This document shows, piece after piece, positions 25,818 through 34,413 of a stretch of 64,000 nt of DNA (positions are counted from its first letter, which is position 1; each line of letters opens with the position of its first letter). The notes below the pieces were generated by a model. It had not been told where the DNA came from, made no database searches, and was given only the letters and a program-made list of their open reading frames with translations. Source of the DNA: an uncultured Opitutia bacterium (GTDB taxonomy: Bacteria; Verrucomicrobiota; Verrucomicrobiia; Opitutales; UBA953); assembly GCA_945957395.1 (NCBI GenBank), contig CAMFKE010000008.1, positions 62,001 to 126,000 of the forward strand. Reading direction: 5' to 3'. The translations under genes and the position numbers were made by a program.

Positions 25818-28106
25818 TCATTCGTGCTCCCGGATGACCGGGAGGAAGTGCGGGAAGAATTTGGCGGCCTTGGATTCGCCGATGCCGGGCACTTCGAGCG
25901 CCTCCTCCTCGGACATGGGGCGCATCTCGGCCATCGCCTCCAGCGTGGCGTTGGAGAAAATTTTCCAAGGTTCGTCCTTCATTCCCATCTTCGCGGCCAG
26001 CGCGAAGCGCTTCTTCTTGAGCGCCGCTAGCAGGTCGGCGGAGCCGCCGCCGATGGTGGGCGAGCTGGCGGAGTCGCCGGCGAGCGCGAAGTTGCCGTCG
26101 CCGCGTCGGGTTCCGCGCGATTCGCGGCGCACGGCGATGCCGGCGAACGCGCCCGGGTTCGGGTGCCCCTCGCGCGCCGCGCGGCGCACGGCGGCGAGCG
26201 CCTTGCCGCGCGTGGGCCACTCCAGCTCGAAGGCGCACGCGCCGCGCATGACGCGCGAGCCGAGGGCGGTGAGCCCCAGCAGCGGGTATTCGCCGGCGGT
26301 GACCTCCACGAGGTTCTCCGCCTCCAATTCGCGGAAGAGGGCGACGACGTAGTCCTTGCCCTCCTCGCGCAGGAGGCCGTAGGTCGAGAGCCGGTCGATG
26401 CCGGCGGCGCGGATGGGCTCGGTGTTGGCGCCCACGAGCGCCTCGATCACGCGTCCGCGTCCGTAGCGCGGGCGCCACTCGTCCGGGCCGAGCTTGTCGG
26501 AGAGGCGCGCGACGCCGCTGAGCGCCTTGCGCACGATGACGAGCTCCTCGGGGTCCGGTGCGCGCCGGTCACGGTTGGGCGCCTCGCGGCAGTTGTCGCA
26601 CTTGCCGCAGGGCTTCGGGTCGCCTTCGCCGAAGTAGCGCAGGACGGCCTGCTGGCGGCAGCCGCGCGCGTAGCAGAGCTTGATGACCGACTGCAGCTTG
26701 TTCTCGTCGCGCCGGCGCTTCTCGGCGAGCGCCTCCCAGTCCAGCTCGAGGGAGGAGGCGGAGGTATCCGGTTTCAGGAGACGCGTGCCGCGGATGCGCG
26801 AACCGGGGATGTCGAAGCGGTCGATGGCGCCGGAGCGGGAGAGGACGGAGAGGGCGGTGCCCACGGCCATCGGGTTCACCTTCTCGCCCGCCGCCTTGTT
26901 CACGCGCTCCACGAGGTCGTCCACGCCCAGGCGCACCTCGTGCGCCTCGTCGGCGAGCTTGCGCAGCGTCTCGTACACGATCTGCACGGTGAGCCGGTCG
27001 GGGTTGGTGCCCTCGATGAAGAAGTCCTGCACGCGCTTGTCGCTGTAGTTGAAAAGCAACTCGCAGTGCGCGGGGGCGCGGTCACGGCCGGCGCGGCCGG
27101 CCTCCTGGTAGTAGGCCTCGACGGAGCCGGGCAGCTCGTAGTGGACGACGAGGCGGATGTCGGCGCGGTCGATGCCCATGCCGAAGGCGTTCGTGGCGAC
27201 CGCCACATCGGCCTCGCGCCGCATGAACTTGTCCTGCGCGTTCGAGCGGTCGGAGTCGCCCATGCCGCCGTGGTACAGGACGACATTCACCTTTTTGGAG
27301 ACGAGGGCGTCGTACACCTTTTCCACGCTCTTGCGCGTGGCGCAGTAGACGATGCCGGTCTTGTGCCGGTTCACCAAATCCACGATGCGCCGGATCTTTT
27401 CGGCCTGCAGGCCCTCGTCGGAATCGCCCTTGCCCGTGCGCGTGCGCGACTTGAACGCGGGCTCGGCGTCGACGGCGGTGATGTTGAAGGAGAGGTTGTC
27501 GCGGGCGAATCCGGCGACGAACTCGGCGGGGTCGCGCAGGTCGAGCACGCGCCGGATATCGTTGCGCACCTCGGGCGTGGCGGTCGCGGTGAGCGCGACG
27601 ACGGGCGGGCGCCCGAGGCGCTCGACGGCCTCGCCGAGGCGCATGTAGTCGGGGCGGAAGTCGTGGCCCCACTGGGAAAGGCAGTGCGCCTCGTCGATGG
27701 CGAAGAGGGCGGGCTTCTCGGCCGCGAGGGTGTCGCAGAAATACTGGCTGCGGAAGCGCTCCGGCGCGATGTAGACGAGCTTGAGCTCGCCGCGTCGGAT
27801 CTGCGCGAACACCTCGCGCTGCTCCTCCTGCGTCTGCGAGCTGTTGATCATGCCGGCGGCGATGCCGCGCGCGCGCAGGGCGTCCACCTGGTCCTTCATC
27901 AGCGCGATGAGCGGCGAGACCACGACGGTCACGCCGGGCAGCAGCAGCGCGGGCAGCTGGAAGCACAGCGACTTGCCGCCGCCGGTGGGCATGATGACGA
28001 GCGTGTCGCGCCCGGCCAGGATGCCGTCCACGATGCTTCCCTGCGGTTCGCGGAACGCGTCGAACCCGAAGTATTGTTTGAGAGCCTGCGTCGCTTCGGT
28101 GGACAT
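25818..28106 (-). CDS. recQ: ATP-dependent DNA helicase RecQ
   Basis: A 762-residue 3'-5' DNA helicase of the RecF pathway. The superfamily 2 core has Walker A PTGGGKS (residues 40-46), DEAH (138-141), the ALTATAT motif and motif VI near [11 protein letters not shown]. The RecQ-Ct zinc site is [15 protein letters not shown] with the following CGKCDNC. A winged-helix region follows, and the C-terminus is an HRDC domain ([19 protein letters not shown]). The region between the winged helix and HRDC (residues about 600-680) is longer than in E. coli RecQ (609 residues) and contains a second winged-helix-like stretch, common in long RecQ forms. The ATG at 28106 fits the family. It ends 41 bp from the convergent recR. 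Confidence 0.95.
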   Translation of the reverse strand: MSTEATQALKQYFGFDAFREPQGSIVDGILAGRDTLVIMPTGGGKSLCFQLPALLLPGVTVVVSPLIALMKDQVDALRARGIAAGMINSSQTQEEQREVFAQIRRGELKLVYIAPERFRSQYFCDTLAAEKPALFAIDEAHCLSQWGHDFRPDYMRLGEAVERLGRPPVVALTATATPEVRNDIRRVLDLRDPAEFVAGFARDNLSFNITAVDAEPAFKSRTRTGKGDSDEGLQAEKIRRIVDLVNRHKTGIVYCATRKSVEKVYDALVSKKVNVVLYHGGMGDSDRSNAQDKFMRREADVAVATNAFGMGIDRADIRLVVHYELPGSVEAYYQEAGRAGRDRAPAHCELLFNYSDKRVQDFFIEGTNPDRLTVQIVYETLRKLADEAHEVRLGVDDLVERVNKAAGEKVNPMAVGTALSVLSRSGAIDRFDIPGSRIRGTRLLKPDTSASSLELDWEALAEKRRRDENKLQSVIKLCYARGCRQQAVLRYFGEGDPKPCGKCDNCREAPNRDRRAPDPEELVIVRKALSGVARLSDKLGPDEWRPRYGRGRVIEALVGANTEPIRAAGIDRLSTYGLLREEGKDYVVALFRELEAENLVEVTAGEYPLLGLTALGSRVMRGACAFELEWPTRGKALAAVRRAAREGHPNPGAFAGIAVRRESRGTRRGDGNFALAGDSASSPTIGGGSADLLAALKKKRFALAAKMGMKDEPWKIFSNATLEAMAEMRPMSEEEALEVPGIGESKAAKFFPHFLPVIREHE

Positions 28107-28225
28107 GAGTTCACTTATTCACGAAGCCGCAGACCCCCGACGCAAGCGGGAAGACGGGGGAATTTCCTCCGGTGGCGTGTGCGGGCCGACGCCGAACGCG
28201 CTTCAGCCGCAGGAGGGGCGGCGAC

Positions 28226-29656
28226 TCATTCGGCACCCTCGTTCCGACGGTCCTCGTTTTCGTAGTAATACATCATCCCCTTGGCCCCGATCCAACGATA
28301 TGGCTCGGGCGGGATGATGCCCTTCAGGCCTGATTTCCTTCCGTAATACGGCGTGCTTTTCCACGGGTGGTCACGCCCGACGATGTCGGAGGCGATGACA
28401 TCGCCAAAAAGAAAGGCCATGTTCACCCCCTGGCCGTTGTAGGCCATGCCGTAGTGGATGTTTCCATACTTGCCGGTGATGCCGACCTTGGGGGACTCAT
28501 CCGAAGTCATATGAATGGGGCCGGTCCACAGGTGCTCCAATTTTATGCCTTCGAGCTCGGGATATATCTTGAGCAGCTCCTTCATCGTCAGCTCGTGCAG
28601 CCTCTTCATGTCGCCACGATGAACGAGGTCGCTCCTGAAGAAGTAGTCGGCGTACCCGCCGCCGATCACGATGCGGTTGTCTTCACGCAGGACGACATGA
28701 ACGAGTGCGTTGCGGGAGTCGAAGAACGGGAGCCGGGACTCCCATCCGATCTTCTTCAACTGCTCCTTGGTGAGCGGTTCCGTGACCGCGGTCTGCGTGT
28801 GGACCGGGATGGTGGTGAATTGGAAGTAACCCAATTTCGAGGTGAAGGCGTTCGTGGCCAGGACCACCTTTGGGGCGTGCACGCGCTGGTTGGCTGCGCC
28901 GACCTTGAGTAGCGCGACTTGCCCCTCGATGATTTCGTTGACCTTGCTGTTCTCGTAAATGACGACCCCGCTTCGCAGGGCCAAAGTCTTCAGCGCCCTG
29001 ATGAGTTTCATCGCGTGCACGCTGCCGCCGTTGGGGTCGTAAAGCGCGGCGGCGTAACGGTCCGTGCCGAGATTTCCCTCCGTCTCCTCCGCATCCCAAA
29101 ACTCGATGGGCATGCCCATCTCGCGGACTTCTCGCGCGTATGCTCGCGCCTCTGCGACATCCTCTTCGTCAACGATCGCAAAGACAACGCCGTCCAGGAC
29201 CAGGTCGCAGTCCACTCCGCTGGCCCGGCAGGCCGCCTGCATCTTCCGGATGTTCTGCGCCGTGATTTCATAGGTCTTCCGATGGACCTCCGAATCGTCT
29301 GAAATCTCAAAAGACTCGGGAGGAGGCTGGGTCAAAACCATGCCGCCATGGCGACCCGAGGCGCCGGAGCCGACCTTGCCCGCCTCCAGAAGGACAACTT
29401 TGAGTCGAGGGTTGTACTTCTTGAGGTGGTAGGCGGTGGAAAGCCCGGTGTAGCCGCCGCCGATGATCGCGACATCGGCCGTGATGTCGTTCTTCAAGGG
29501 CGGCTCGGCTTCCACTTCCTCCTTGGCCCAGAAACTGCGGTTGGGCTCAAACGGCGAATCGGCTTCTCCAAGAAGGAAGAAGACCAGCGAGGTCGTCGCC
29601 ACCACGGCGGCGATGCCCGCCGCGGCGAACAGAAGTTTGCTTTTCAGGAGTTTCAT
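28226..29656 (-). CDS. Membrane-anchored FAD-dependent oxidoreductase (DAO/PuuB-like)
   Basis: A 476-residue D-amino-acid-oxidase superfamily protein. An N-terminal hydrophobic segment (LLFAAAGIAAVVATTSLVFFLL) is a signal anchor. The FAD Rossmann motif is VAIIGGGYTGLSTAYHL, followed by GSGASGRHGG, which is typical of gamma-glutamylputrescine oxidase and glycine/sarcosine oxidase relatives. Near the C-terminus GMAYNGQGVNMAFLFG closes the FAD site. Such enzymes oxidise amines or amino acids and reduce O2 or quinones; the substrate cannot be read from sequence. An anchored form without a twin-Arg motif is unusual, because flavin proteins usually fold in the cytoplasm, so the domain may face inward. 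Base composition is lower in GC than in its neighbours. It is the middle one of three co-oriented genes (nth, this gene, recQ). Confidence 0.82.
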   Translation of the reverse strand: MKLLKSKLLFAAAGIAAVVATTSLVFFLLGEADSPFEPNRSFWAKEEVEAEPPLKNDITADVAIIGGGYTGLSTAYHLKKYNPRLKVVLLEAGKVGSGASGRHGGMVLTQPPPESFEISDDSEVHRKTYEITAQNIRKMQAACRASGVDCDLVLDGVVFAIVDEEDVAEARAYAREVREMGMPIEFWDAEETEGNLGTDRYAAALYDPNGGSVHAMKLIRALKTLALRSGVVIYENSKVNEIIEGQVALLKVGAANQRVHAPKVVLATNAFTSKLGYFQFTTIPVHTQTAVTEPLTKEQLKKIGWESRLPFFDSRNALVHVVLREDNRIVIGGGYADYFFRSDLVHRGDMKRLHELTMKELLKIYPELEGIKLEHLWTGPIHMTSDESPKVGITGKYGNIHYGMAYNGQGVNMAFLFGDVIASDIVGRDHPWKSTPYYGRKSGLKGIIPPEPYRWIGAKGMMYYYENEDRRNEGAE

Positions 29657-29900
29657 CGGGCGGCGTGCAGGTTGCCAAAAGGCGTTCGGGCGCCTCGATT
29701 GGGAGCGCTTTATTGCTGTCGACCCGGGCGGGGCTCCGGCGACATCCCGTCAAGCGCCGGGCATATGTTTGGGAGGCAGGTTTTCGTCTGCGGATTATCC
29801 GCCCGGTTTCTTGAAGCAACAACCGTCGGCAGGGCCCCTTGGCGTCGTATTAAGATCCGGCCGTGCGAAAAGGCGAACAGCGGGATGGCTCAAATGCCTT

Positions 29901-30545
29901 TCACGCGCCCGGCCGGCGGCGCGCGGCTTGGGCGAGGTGGGCGCAGATGGGGCAGGTTTTGCCGTCGCAGCCGCGGGCCGTGCAATATTCGCGTCCGTAG
30001 AAGATGATGCGCAGGTGCAGCGCGTTCCAGCTCACCTTGGGGAAGAGCTTTTTCAGGTCGCGCTCGGTTTGCGTCACCGAGGATCCGTCGGAGAGCTTCC
30101 AGCGGGCCGCGAGTCGGTGGATGTGGGTGTCCACCGGGAAGGCGGGCACGCCGAATGCCTGCGCCATGACGACCGAGGCGGTCTTGTGGCCCACGCCCGG
30201 GAGTTCCTCCAGCGCCTCGAAGTCGGCCGGCACGCGCCCGCCATGCTTGTCGATCAGCATGCGGGCGAGCCCGGCGAGCGCCTTGGACTTGCCGGGGGCG
30301 AGACCGAGCGTGCGGATGTACGGCAATATCTCCTCGGGCGTCATCGCCGCCATGGCCTCGGGCGTGCCGGCTCGCGCGAACAGAGCCGGGGTGGCCTTGT
30401 TCACCGCTTTGTCCGTGCACTGGGCGGAAAGCAGGACCGCCACGAGCAGCGTGAACGGGTCCGTGTGGTCGAGCGGGATGGGCGGGTTCGGGTAGAGCCG
30501 TTCCAGTTCGCGTGCCACATAGTCGGCGCGTTCGGTTTTCGTCAT
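29901..30545 (-). CDS. nth: Endonuclease III (DNA glycosylase/AP lyase) with unusual Fe-S cysteine spacing
   Basis: A 214-residue base-excision repair enzyme that removes oxidised pyrimidines and cuts at abasic sites. The helix-hairpin-helix ELPGVGHKTASV carries the catalytic Lys121, and Asp139 lies in VDTHIHRLAARW. LLSAQCTDKAVNKATP is the typical N-terminal signature. The C-terminal [4Fe-4S] loop differs from the canonical C-x6-C-x2-C-x5-C: here it is CTARGCDGKTCPIC, giving C-x4-C-x4-C-x2-C, and no Cys follows. The frame extends upstream to 30623, but the ATG at 30545 (MTKTERADYVARELERLYP) matches the family N-terminus. It precedes the FAD oxidoreductase on the same strand, 244 bp apart. Confidence 0.92.
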   Translation of the reverse strand: MTKTERADYVARELERLYPNPPIPLDHTDPFTLLVAVLLSAQCTDKAVNKATPALFARAGTPEAMAAMTPEEILPYIRTLGLAPGKSKALAGLARMLIDKHGGRVPADFEALEELPGVGHKTASVVMAQAFGVPAFPVDTHIHRLAARWKLSDGSSVTQTERDLKKLFPKVSWNALHLRIIFYGREYCTARGCDGKTCPICAHLAQAARRRPGA

Positions 30546-30857
30546 GGCGCCAAGGCATACCCGGCGATGCCGCTCCGGCGAGACGCGTGTCGCGCCGGGA
30601 AAAGTCGGATAAACCGAAATCATGCAGTGAAATCTCGCGCGGAGCCGCGGAGCGCGCGCGGAGAATCAAACAGAGAACATTCGTCAGGGCCGGAATCCTC
30701 GTCTTTGGTTCGGCGATCCAAGCCTGCGAAGGCCTGTTCAAGTCTTCCCCGCGTCTCTGCGTGAAAAAGCTGCCAGCATCGTTTCGGATAAAGCCGGAAA
30801 ATCCGGGAGTTCGGGAAAAACCTTCCGCCGCGCGGGGATTTCGTTGGGTTGGCCGGC
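30546..30857. repeat. 312-bp intergenic region holding a degenerate inverted-repeat element (about 30626-30768)
   Basis: No gene is seen between the divergent nth and nitrilase genes. One arm (30626-30663) is rich in GCGGAG units after TGAAATCTCGC. The other arm (30744-30768) reads CCCCGCGTCTCTGCGTGAAA. Its reverse complement has the same CACGCAGAG-ACGCGG character, so the arms face each other. This resembles the CACGCAGAG/GCGGAG intergenic repeats seen scattered in many environmental bacterial genomes. The middle, about 80 bp, looks non-coding. Confidence 0.4.
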
Positions 30858-31748
30858 ATGCACCGCAAGTCCGCCACCCGACCGCTGACCGTCGCCACGC
30901 TCGCCTACCCGGTGGGCGAGCCCCGCGCGTGGGCCGATTTCGAGTCGAAGGTGCGCGCGTTGGCGCGTGAGGCGCACGTGCGCGGCGCGAAGTTCTGGGT
31001 TTTGCCGGAGTATTTCTCCATGGAGCTCGCCGCGCTGTTCGACGACCCGGTGCGCGCGTCGCTGTCGCGTCAGCTGGAGGCGGTGCAGGGACTGTTGCCG
31101 GAGTTCCGCAAGCTGTTCGCGGACCTGGCGCGCACCCATGAGGCGACCATCGTGGCCGGCACCTTCCCCGTGGCGGTGCGACCGGGCGAGTTCCGCAACC
31201 GCTCGTATGTATACCACCCCGACGGCTCCGAGGATTTCCAGGACAAGCTGCTCATGACCCGCTTCGAGAACGAGCTGTGGAAGGTGTCGCCGGGCGACGC
31301 GCTGCGCGTGTTCCGTGCGGAGTGGGGCGCGTTTGGCGTGAGCGTCTGCTACGAGAGCGAGTTCCCTCTGCATGTGCGCCGGCAGGCCGAGGCCGGCGCG
31401 CTCGTGCTGGCCGTGCCCAGTTGCACCGACAGCCGTGCCGGCGACAACCGCGTGCGCATCGGCTGCCGCGCGCGCGCCATGGAAAACCAGTTCTTTGTCG
31501 CGCGCTCCCCGCTCGTGGGGCGTGCCGCATGGTCGCCGGCCATCGATGAGAACACCGGCGCGGCTTCCGTGTACACGCCCGTGGACCGCAAATTCCCCGA
31601 CGACGGCGTCGCGGCGAGCGGGGGCGACGAGGCGCCCGGCTGGGTGTTCGCCGACCTCGACCTGGATCGCGTCGAGTGGATCCGCCAACGCGGCATGGTC
31701 TTCAACTACGCCGACTGGCCTAGGCAGACGCGGGAAGTCACGAACTGA
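30858..31748 (+). CDS. Carbon-nitrogen hydrolase (nitrilase superfamily)
   Basis: A 296-residue cytoplasmic amidase-type enzyme. The catalytic triad of the superfamily is visible: Glu51 in WVLPEYFS, Lys130 in FQDKLLMTRFE, and Cys164 in VSVCYESEFP. The ATIVAGTFPVAVRPG and ENQFFVARSP segments are also typical. Members hydrolyse the C-N bond of amides, such as omega-amides or carbamoyl compounds; the substrate is undetermined. A TTG nine bases upstream is possible, but the ATG at 30858 is preferred. The gene is convergent with the EVE gene, with only 30 bp between the stops. Confidence 0.87.
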   Translation: MHRKSATRPLTVATLAYPVGEPRAWADFESKVRALAREAHVRGAKFWVLPEYFSMELAALFDDPVRASLSRQLEAVQGLLPEFRKLFADLARTHEATIVAGTFPVAVRPGEFRNRSYVYHPDGSEDFQDKLLMTRFENELWKVSPGDALRVFRAEWGAFGVSVCYESEFPLHVRRQAEAGALVLAVPSCTDSRAGDNRVRIGCRARAMENQFFVARSPLVGRAAWSPAIDENTGAASVYTPVDRKFPDDGVAASGGDEAPGWVFADLDLDRVEWIRQRGMVFNYADWPRQTREVTN

Positions 31749-31778
31749 TCGCGGGCGGCGGGGCGCCGGCCCGGCTGT

Positions 31779-32321
31779 TCAGGGGCGCTGCCGGCGCGCC
31801 AATTCGCCCGGGGCGAGGCCTGCGAGCGCGAGTATGCGCGCGGTGTGCGCGGCGTCCACGGGCGTGATGGAAAGCCTGTTGCCCGGGCGTGTGGCGAGCA
31901 GTCCGTCCAGCGCGAGGTCGCTCTTCAGCGTGGCCAGCGAAACAGGGCGTGGCAGGTCGGCGCGCCAGCGTACATCCACGAGCACCCAGCGGGGCGCGAC
32001 CGGGGAGGACTTCGGGTCGAAGTATTCGGACTTCGAATCGAATTGCGTGGGGTCGGGACGCGCGGCCGAGGCGACTTCGGCGAGGCCGACCACGCCCGGT
32101 TCCGCGCAATTGGAGTGATAGAAGAGCACGAGGTCGCCCTCGCGCATGGCGTCGCGCATGAAGTTGCGCGCCTGGAAATTGCGCACGCCGTTCCACGGTT
32201 CCGTGCGACCGGGGCGCGTCCGCAGATCCTCGAACGAGAATACGTCCGGCTCGCTTTTCATGAGCCACGCGGGGCGGTCGGGGTCGCCGGGGGCGGCGGC
32301 TTGGTCTTGTATGTCGGTCAT
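31779..32321 (-). CDS. EVE domain-containing protein (THYN1-like)
   Basis: A 180-residue protein consisting almost entirely of one EVE domain, a PUA-like fold. The start of the domain is AWLMKSEPDVFSFEDL, followed by the hallmark WNGVRNFQARNFMRDAM, then GDLVLFYHSN and GVVGLAEV. Single-domain EVE proteins are thought to recognise modified bases in DNA or RNA; eukaryotic THYN1 binds 5-hydroxymethylcytosine-type marks. The first 17 residues form a polar leader without structure. It lies alone between the adenylate kinase gene upstream (with its terminator) and the nitrilase. No modification enzyme is adjacent. Confidence 0.88.
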   Translation of the reverse strand: MTDIQDQAAAPGDPDRPAWLMKSEPDVFSFEDLRTRPGRTEPWNGVRNFQARNFMRDAMREGDLVLFYHSNCAEPGVVGLAEVASAARPDPTQFDSKSEYFDPKSSPVAPRWVLVDVRWRADLPRPVSLATLKSDLALDGLLATRPGNRLSITPVDAAHTARILALAGLAPGELARRQRP

Positions 32322-32401
32322 GTCGTGAAGTGCCGGCTTTCAACGGAGCGCTCCGGCCTCGCGCGGCAAATCCCTGCGGCGCTTCGCCGGCGGCGAAAAC
32401 A

Positions 32402-32434
32402 TGACGACCGCCGGCGCGAGGCCGACGGTCGTCA
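32402..32434 (-). terminator. Terminator-like hairpin after the adenylate kinase gene
   Basis: TGACGACCG (32402-32410) pairs with CGGTCGTCA (32426-32434) around a GC-rich 15-nt loop. On the minus strand it is followed by TGTTTTCG. It lies 26 nt after the kinase stop. Confidence 0.65.
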
Positions 32435-32459
32435 GGGTCATCCGGATACGCGGAGCGGT

Positions 32460-33197
32460 TTAGGCGATGGACTTGGCCAGGTTGGCGCGGACGGTCTCGA
32501 GGGAGCCGCCGGCGTCGATGTGGTGGTAGGCGAACACGCCCTTGAGCGACTGCAGCGGGGCCACGGTGCTCTCGGCGAACACGCGGTAGCGCTTGCCGGC
32601 GGCGGCCGCGTCGGTGTCGGTCTTGCGGATCTCCTGCTTGGGGCCGGGCTTCGTGCCGGCGTCCACCTCGGCGTTGTAGGCGAGGGCCTCGCGGCCGCGC
32701 TTGAGCTGGCGCTCCACGGCCACGGCCTCGGAGACGTCGAGCACGAGGATGTGGAACTCGGGCTTGGCGAACTTCGCGGGCTCGGAGGCGTTAAGCTCGT
32801 TGAGCTTGTTGAAGAGCAGCTTGAGGCAGTCGCACTGCACCTGGGTGCGAGGGAAGCCGTCCACGATCACGCCGGGGCGGAACTGGGGCTCGGTGAGCTT
32901 CTTGAAGAGCAGCTCCATCACGAACTTGTCGTCCACGAGCAGGCCGGCGTCCATGATCTTGCGCACCTCGGGGGTCTGCAGCAGGTCGCTCACCACCACG
33001 GGTCCGGCGCCGAAGCCCTTCTTCTGCATGATGAAGGCGGTGTTGGTGCCCTTGCCCGCGCCGGGGGCGCCGTTGAGCCAGAAGATGCACTTGGGGAAAG
33101 TCAGGGCGGAGCGGCCGACATTGGCCTCCAGGGAGGTCCACACGGCGTTGAAAAGTTTTACGGCCTCGGGATTGTCGACGGTGATGGCGGTGGACAT
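32460..33197 (-). CDS. Adenylate kinase family protein with extended N-terminus
   Basis: A 245-residue nucleoside monophosphate kinase. The P-loop GAPGAGKGT is at residues 43-51. The NMP-binding region has VSDLLQTPEVRKIMDAG, and the family signature VIVDGFPRTQVQCD is intact. The phosphate-transfer Arg residues lie in VERQLKRGREA and later. It interconverts ATP + AMP and 2 ADP, or another NMP. It differs from standard Adk (about 215 residues) in an extra N-terminal stretch of about 35 residues and a distinct LID region (EVDAGTKPGPKQEIRKTDTD) without zinc cysteines, so GMP or UMP is possible. I chose the ATG at 33197 because the upstream extension looks like leader sequence. It ends before a hairpin terminator. 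Confidence 0.8.
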   Translation of the reverse strand: MSTAITVDNPEAVKLFNAVWTSLEANVGRSALTFPKCIFWLNGAPGAGKGTNTAFIMQKKGFGAGPVVVSDLLQTPEVRKIMDAGLLVDDKFVMELLFKKLTEPQFRPGVIVDGFPRTQVQCDCLKLLFNKLNELNASEPAKFAKPEFHILVLDVSEAVAVERQLKRGREALAYNAEVDAGTKPGPKQEIRKTDTDAAAAGKRYRVFAESTVAPLQSLKGVFAYHHIDAGGSLETVRANLAKSIA

Positions 33198-33368
33198 GGC
33201 GGGAGTTTCTTTGAGTGGCGCAGATAGGGGCGTCGCCCGGTTCAAATGGCAAAAGCAAAAACGGGAAAGCCGCCCGGCGAGCGGTGGTCACCCGACCGGT
33301 CCGGTTCCCCCCCGTTCGCGCGGAACTTCCTCGCGTTCGCGCGGTTTCGCCATTGCGACCCACGACCC

Positions 33369-34361
33369 ATGAAGCTGAAGCCCGCCCTCGCCGCCCTCGC
33401 GCTGGCGCTCCCGTCACCGATTGTCCTCGCGGCCGAACGGACCGAGACCACCCCGCGGGCCAACCCGACCTCCGGCGTCGCAGCGCCCGCCGAAGTCACC
33501 GCGGAGACCTTCCTGGACGAGGAGCGGCGACCGTGGCGCGACGAGATGCGCCGGCGTTTCGAGCCGCTCATCCGAGGGTGCAAGACGCGCCGTGAGGCCA
33601 TCCTGGTGATCGCGCAAAACGCGGCGAGCGTGTGCGGGGTGAAGTACAGCACCGGGCGGCGCGCGGCCAACCAGTCGGTCGAGGAGTCGCTCGCCAGCGG
33701 CAAGGCCAGCTGCACCGGACTGTCCATCCTGCTCGCCGCCGCCTACAGGTCCGTGGGCATTCCGGCTCGCATTGTCGGCGTGGCGGAGTGGGGCGACCGC
33801 CCGGGCAACCACACCTGGGTCGAGGTGCTCGACGACGACGGCTGGCACTTCATCGAATATTACCCGGACAAGGCCGGCCTCGACCGCGGCTGGATTCTCG
33901 ACCCCATCGCGAACCTGGACCCGAAGAACCCGCGCTCGCGCGTGCTCGCCCGTGACGACGCCGGCGACAAGGTTTTCTTCCTTCCGTGGAACCCGGCGGA
34001 CACCTCGCTTCGCGCGGTGGACCGCACCGAGGCCTACCTCAAGATCGCCGCCGAGCAGGGCGTGCGGCGCAAGGGCGCATCGGTGCCGGCGGGGGAGGGA
34101 GTGGTGACCATCGAGGCCAGGGATGCTTCGGGCGCCCGCGTGCCGCTGGCGTTTCGCTTGGTGGACGCGGCGGGCGAATCACTTTTTTCGGGCGAGACGC
34201 CCGGTCCGTTGGACGACCTCAATAACGCGCCTCGCGCTTCGCTGCCCGCCGGTGCCGGCAACCACACCGTCGTGTACCGCGACAAATCCGGCAAGGAACG
34301 GCGCGTGACGGTGTCGGCGAAGGCCGGAGAGACCGTGACCGTCGTGCTGAAGGCGCAATAG
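33369..34361 (+). CDS. Secreted transglutaminase-like domain protein
   Basis: A 330-residue exported protein. The Sec signal peptide is MKLKPALAALALALPSPIVLA. A transglutaminase-like papain-fold domain follows, with Cys115 in SGKASCTGLSILLAAAYRSVG and His148 in GNHTWVEV. The usual catalytic Asp position, a few residues after the Trp, is Glu163 (GWHFIEYYPD). Asp178 (ILDPIAN) could substitute. The C-terminal 90 residues form a beta-rich domain of carboxypeptidase-regulatory or PEGA type (ARVPLAFRLVDAAGESLFSG). Such proteins act as periplasmic or surface proteases or amidases. The upstream frame is open, but the signal peptide fixes the ATG at 33369. It is convergent with the RND pump gene over a shared hairpin. 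Confidence 0.82.
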   Translation: MKLKPALAALALALPSPIVLAAERTETTPRANPTSGVAAPAEVTAETFLDEERRPWRDEMRRRFEPLIRGCKTRREAILVIAQNAASVCGVKYSTGRRAANQSVEESLASGKASCTGLSILLAAAYRSVGIPARIVGVAEWGDRPGNHTWVEVLDDDGWHFIEYYPDKAGLDRGWILDPIANLDPKNPRSRVLARDDAGDKVFFLPWNPADTSLRAVDRTEAYLKIAAEQGVRRKGASVPAGEGVVTIEARDASGARVPLAFRLVDAAGESLFSGETPGPLDDLNNAPRASLPAGAGNHTVVYRDKSGKERRVTVSAKAGETVTVVLKAQ

Positions 34362-34364
34362 AAA

Positions 34365-34390
34365 GCCCGGGCCTTTCGCAAGACCCGGGC
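34365..34390. terminator. Hairpin between the convergent transglutaminase and RND pump genes
   Basis: GCCCGGG (34365-34371) pairs with CCCGGGC (34384-34390) around a 12-nt loop. Only short T-stretches follow. It lies 3 nt after the + strand stop and 24 nt after the minus-strand stop, so it can serve both. Confidence 0.6.
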
Positions 34391-34413
34391 CGGACGACAG
34401 GGGGTTGGTCGCC

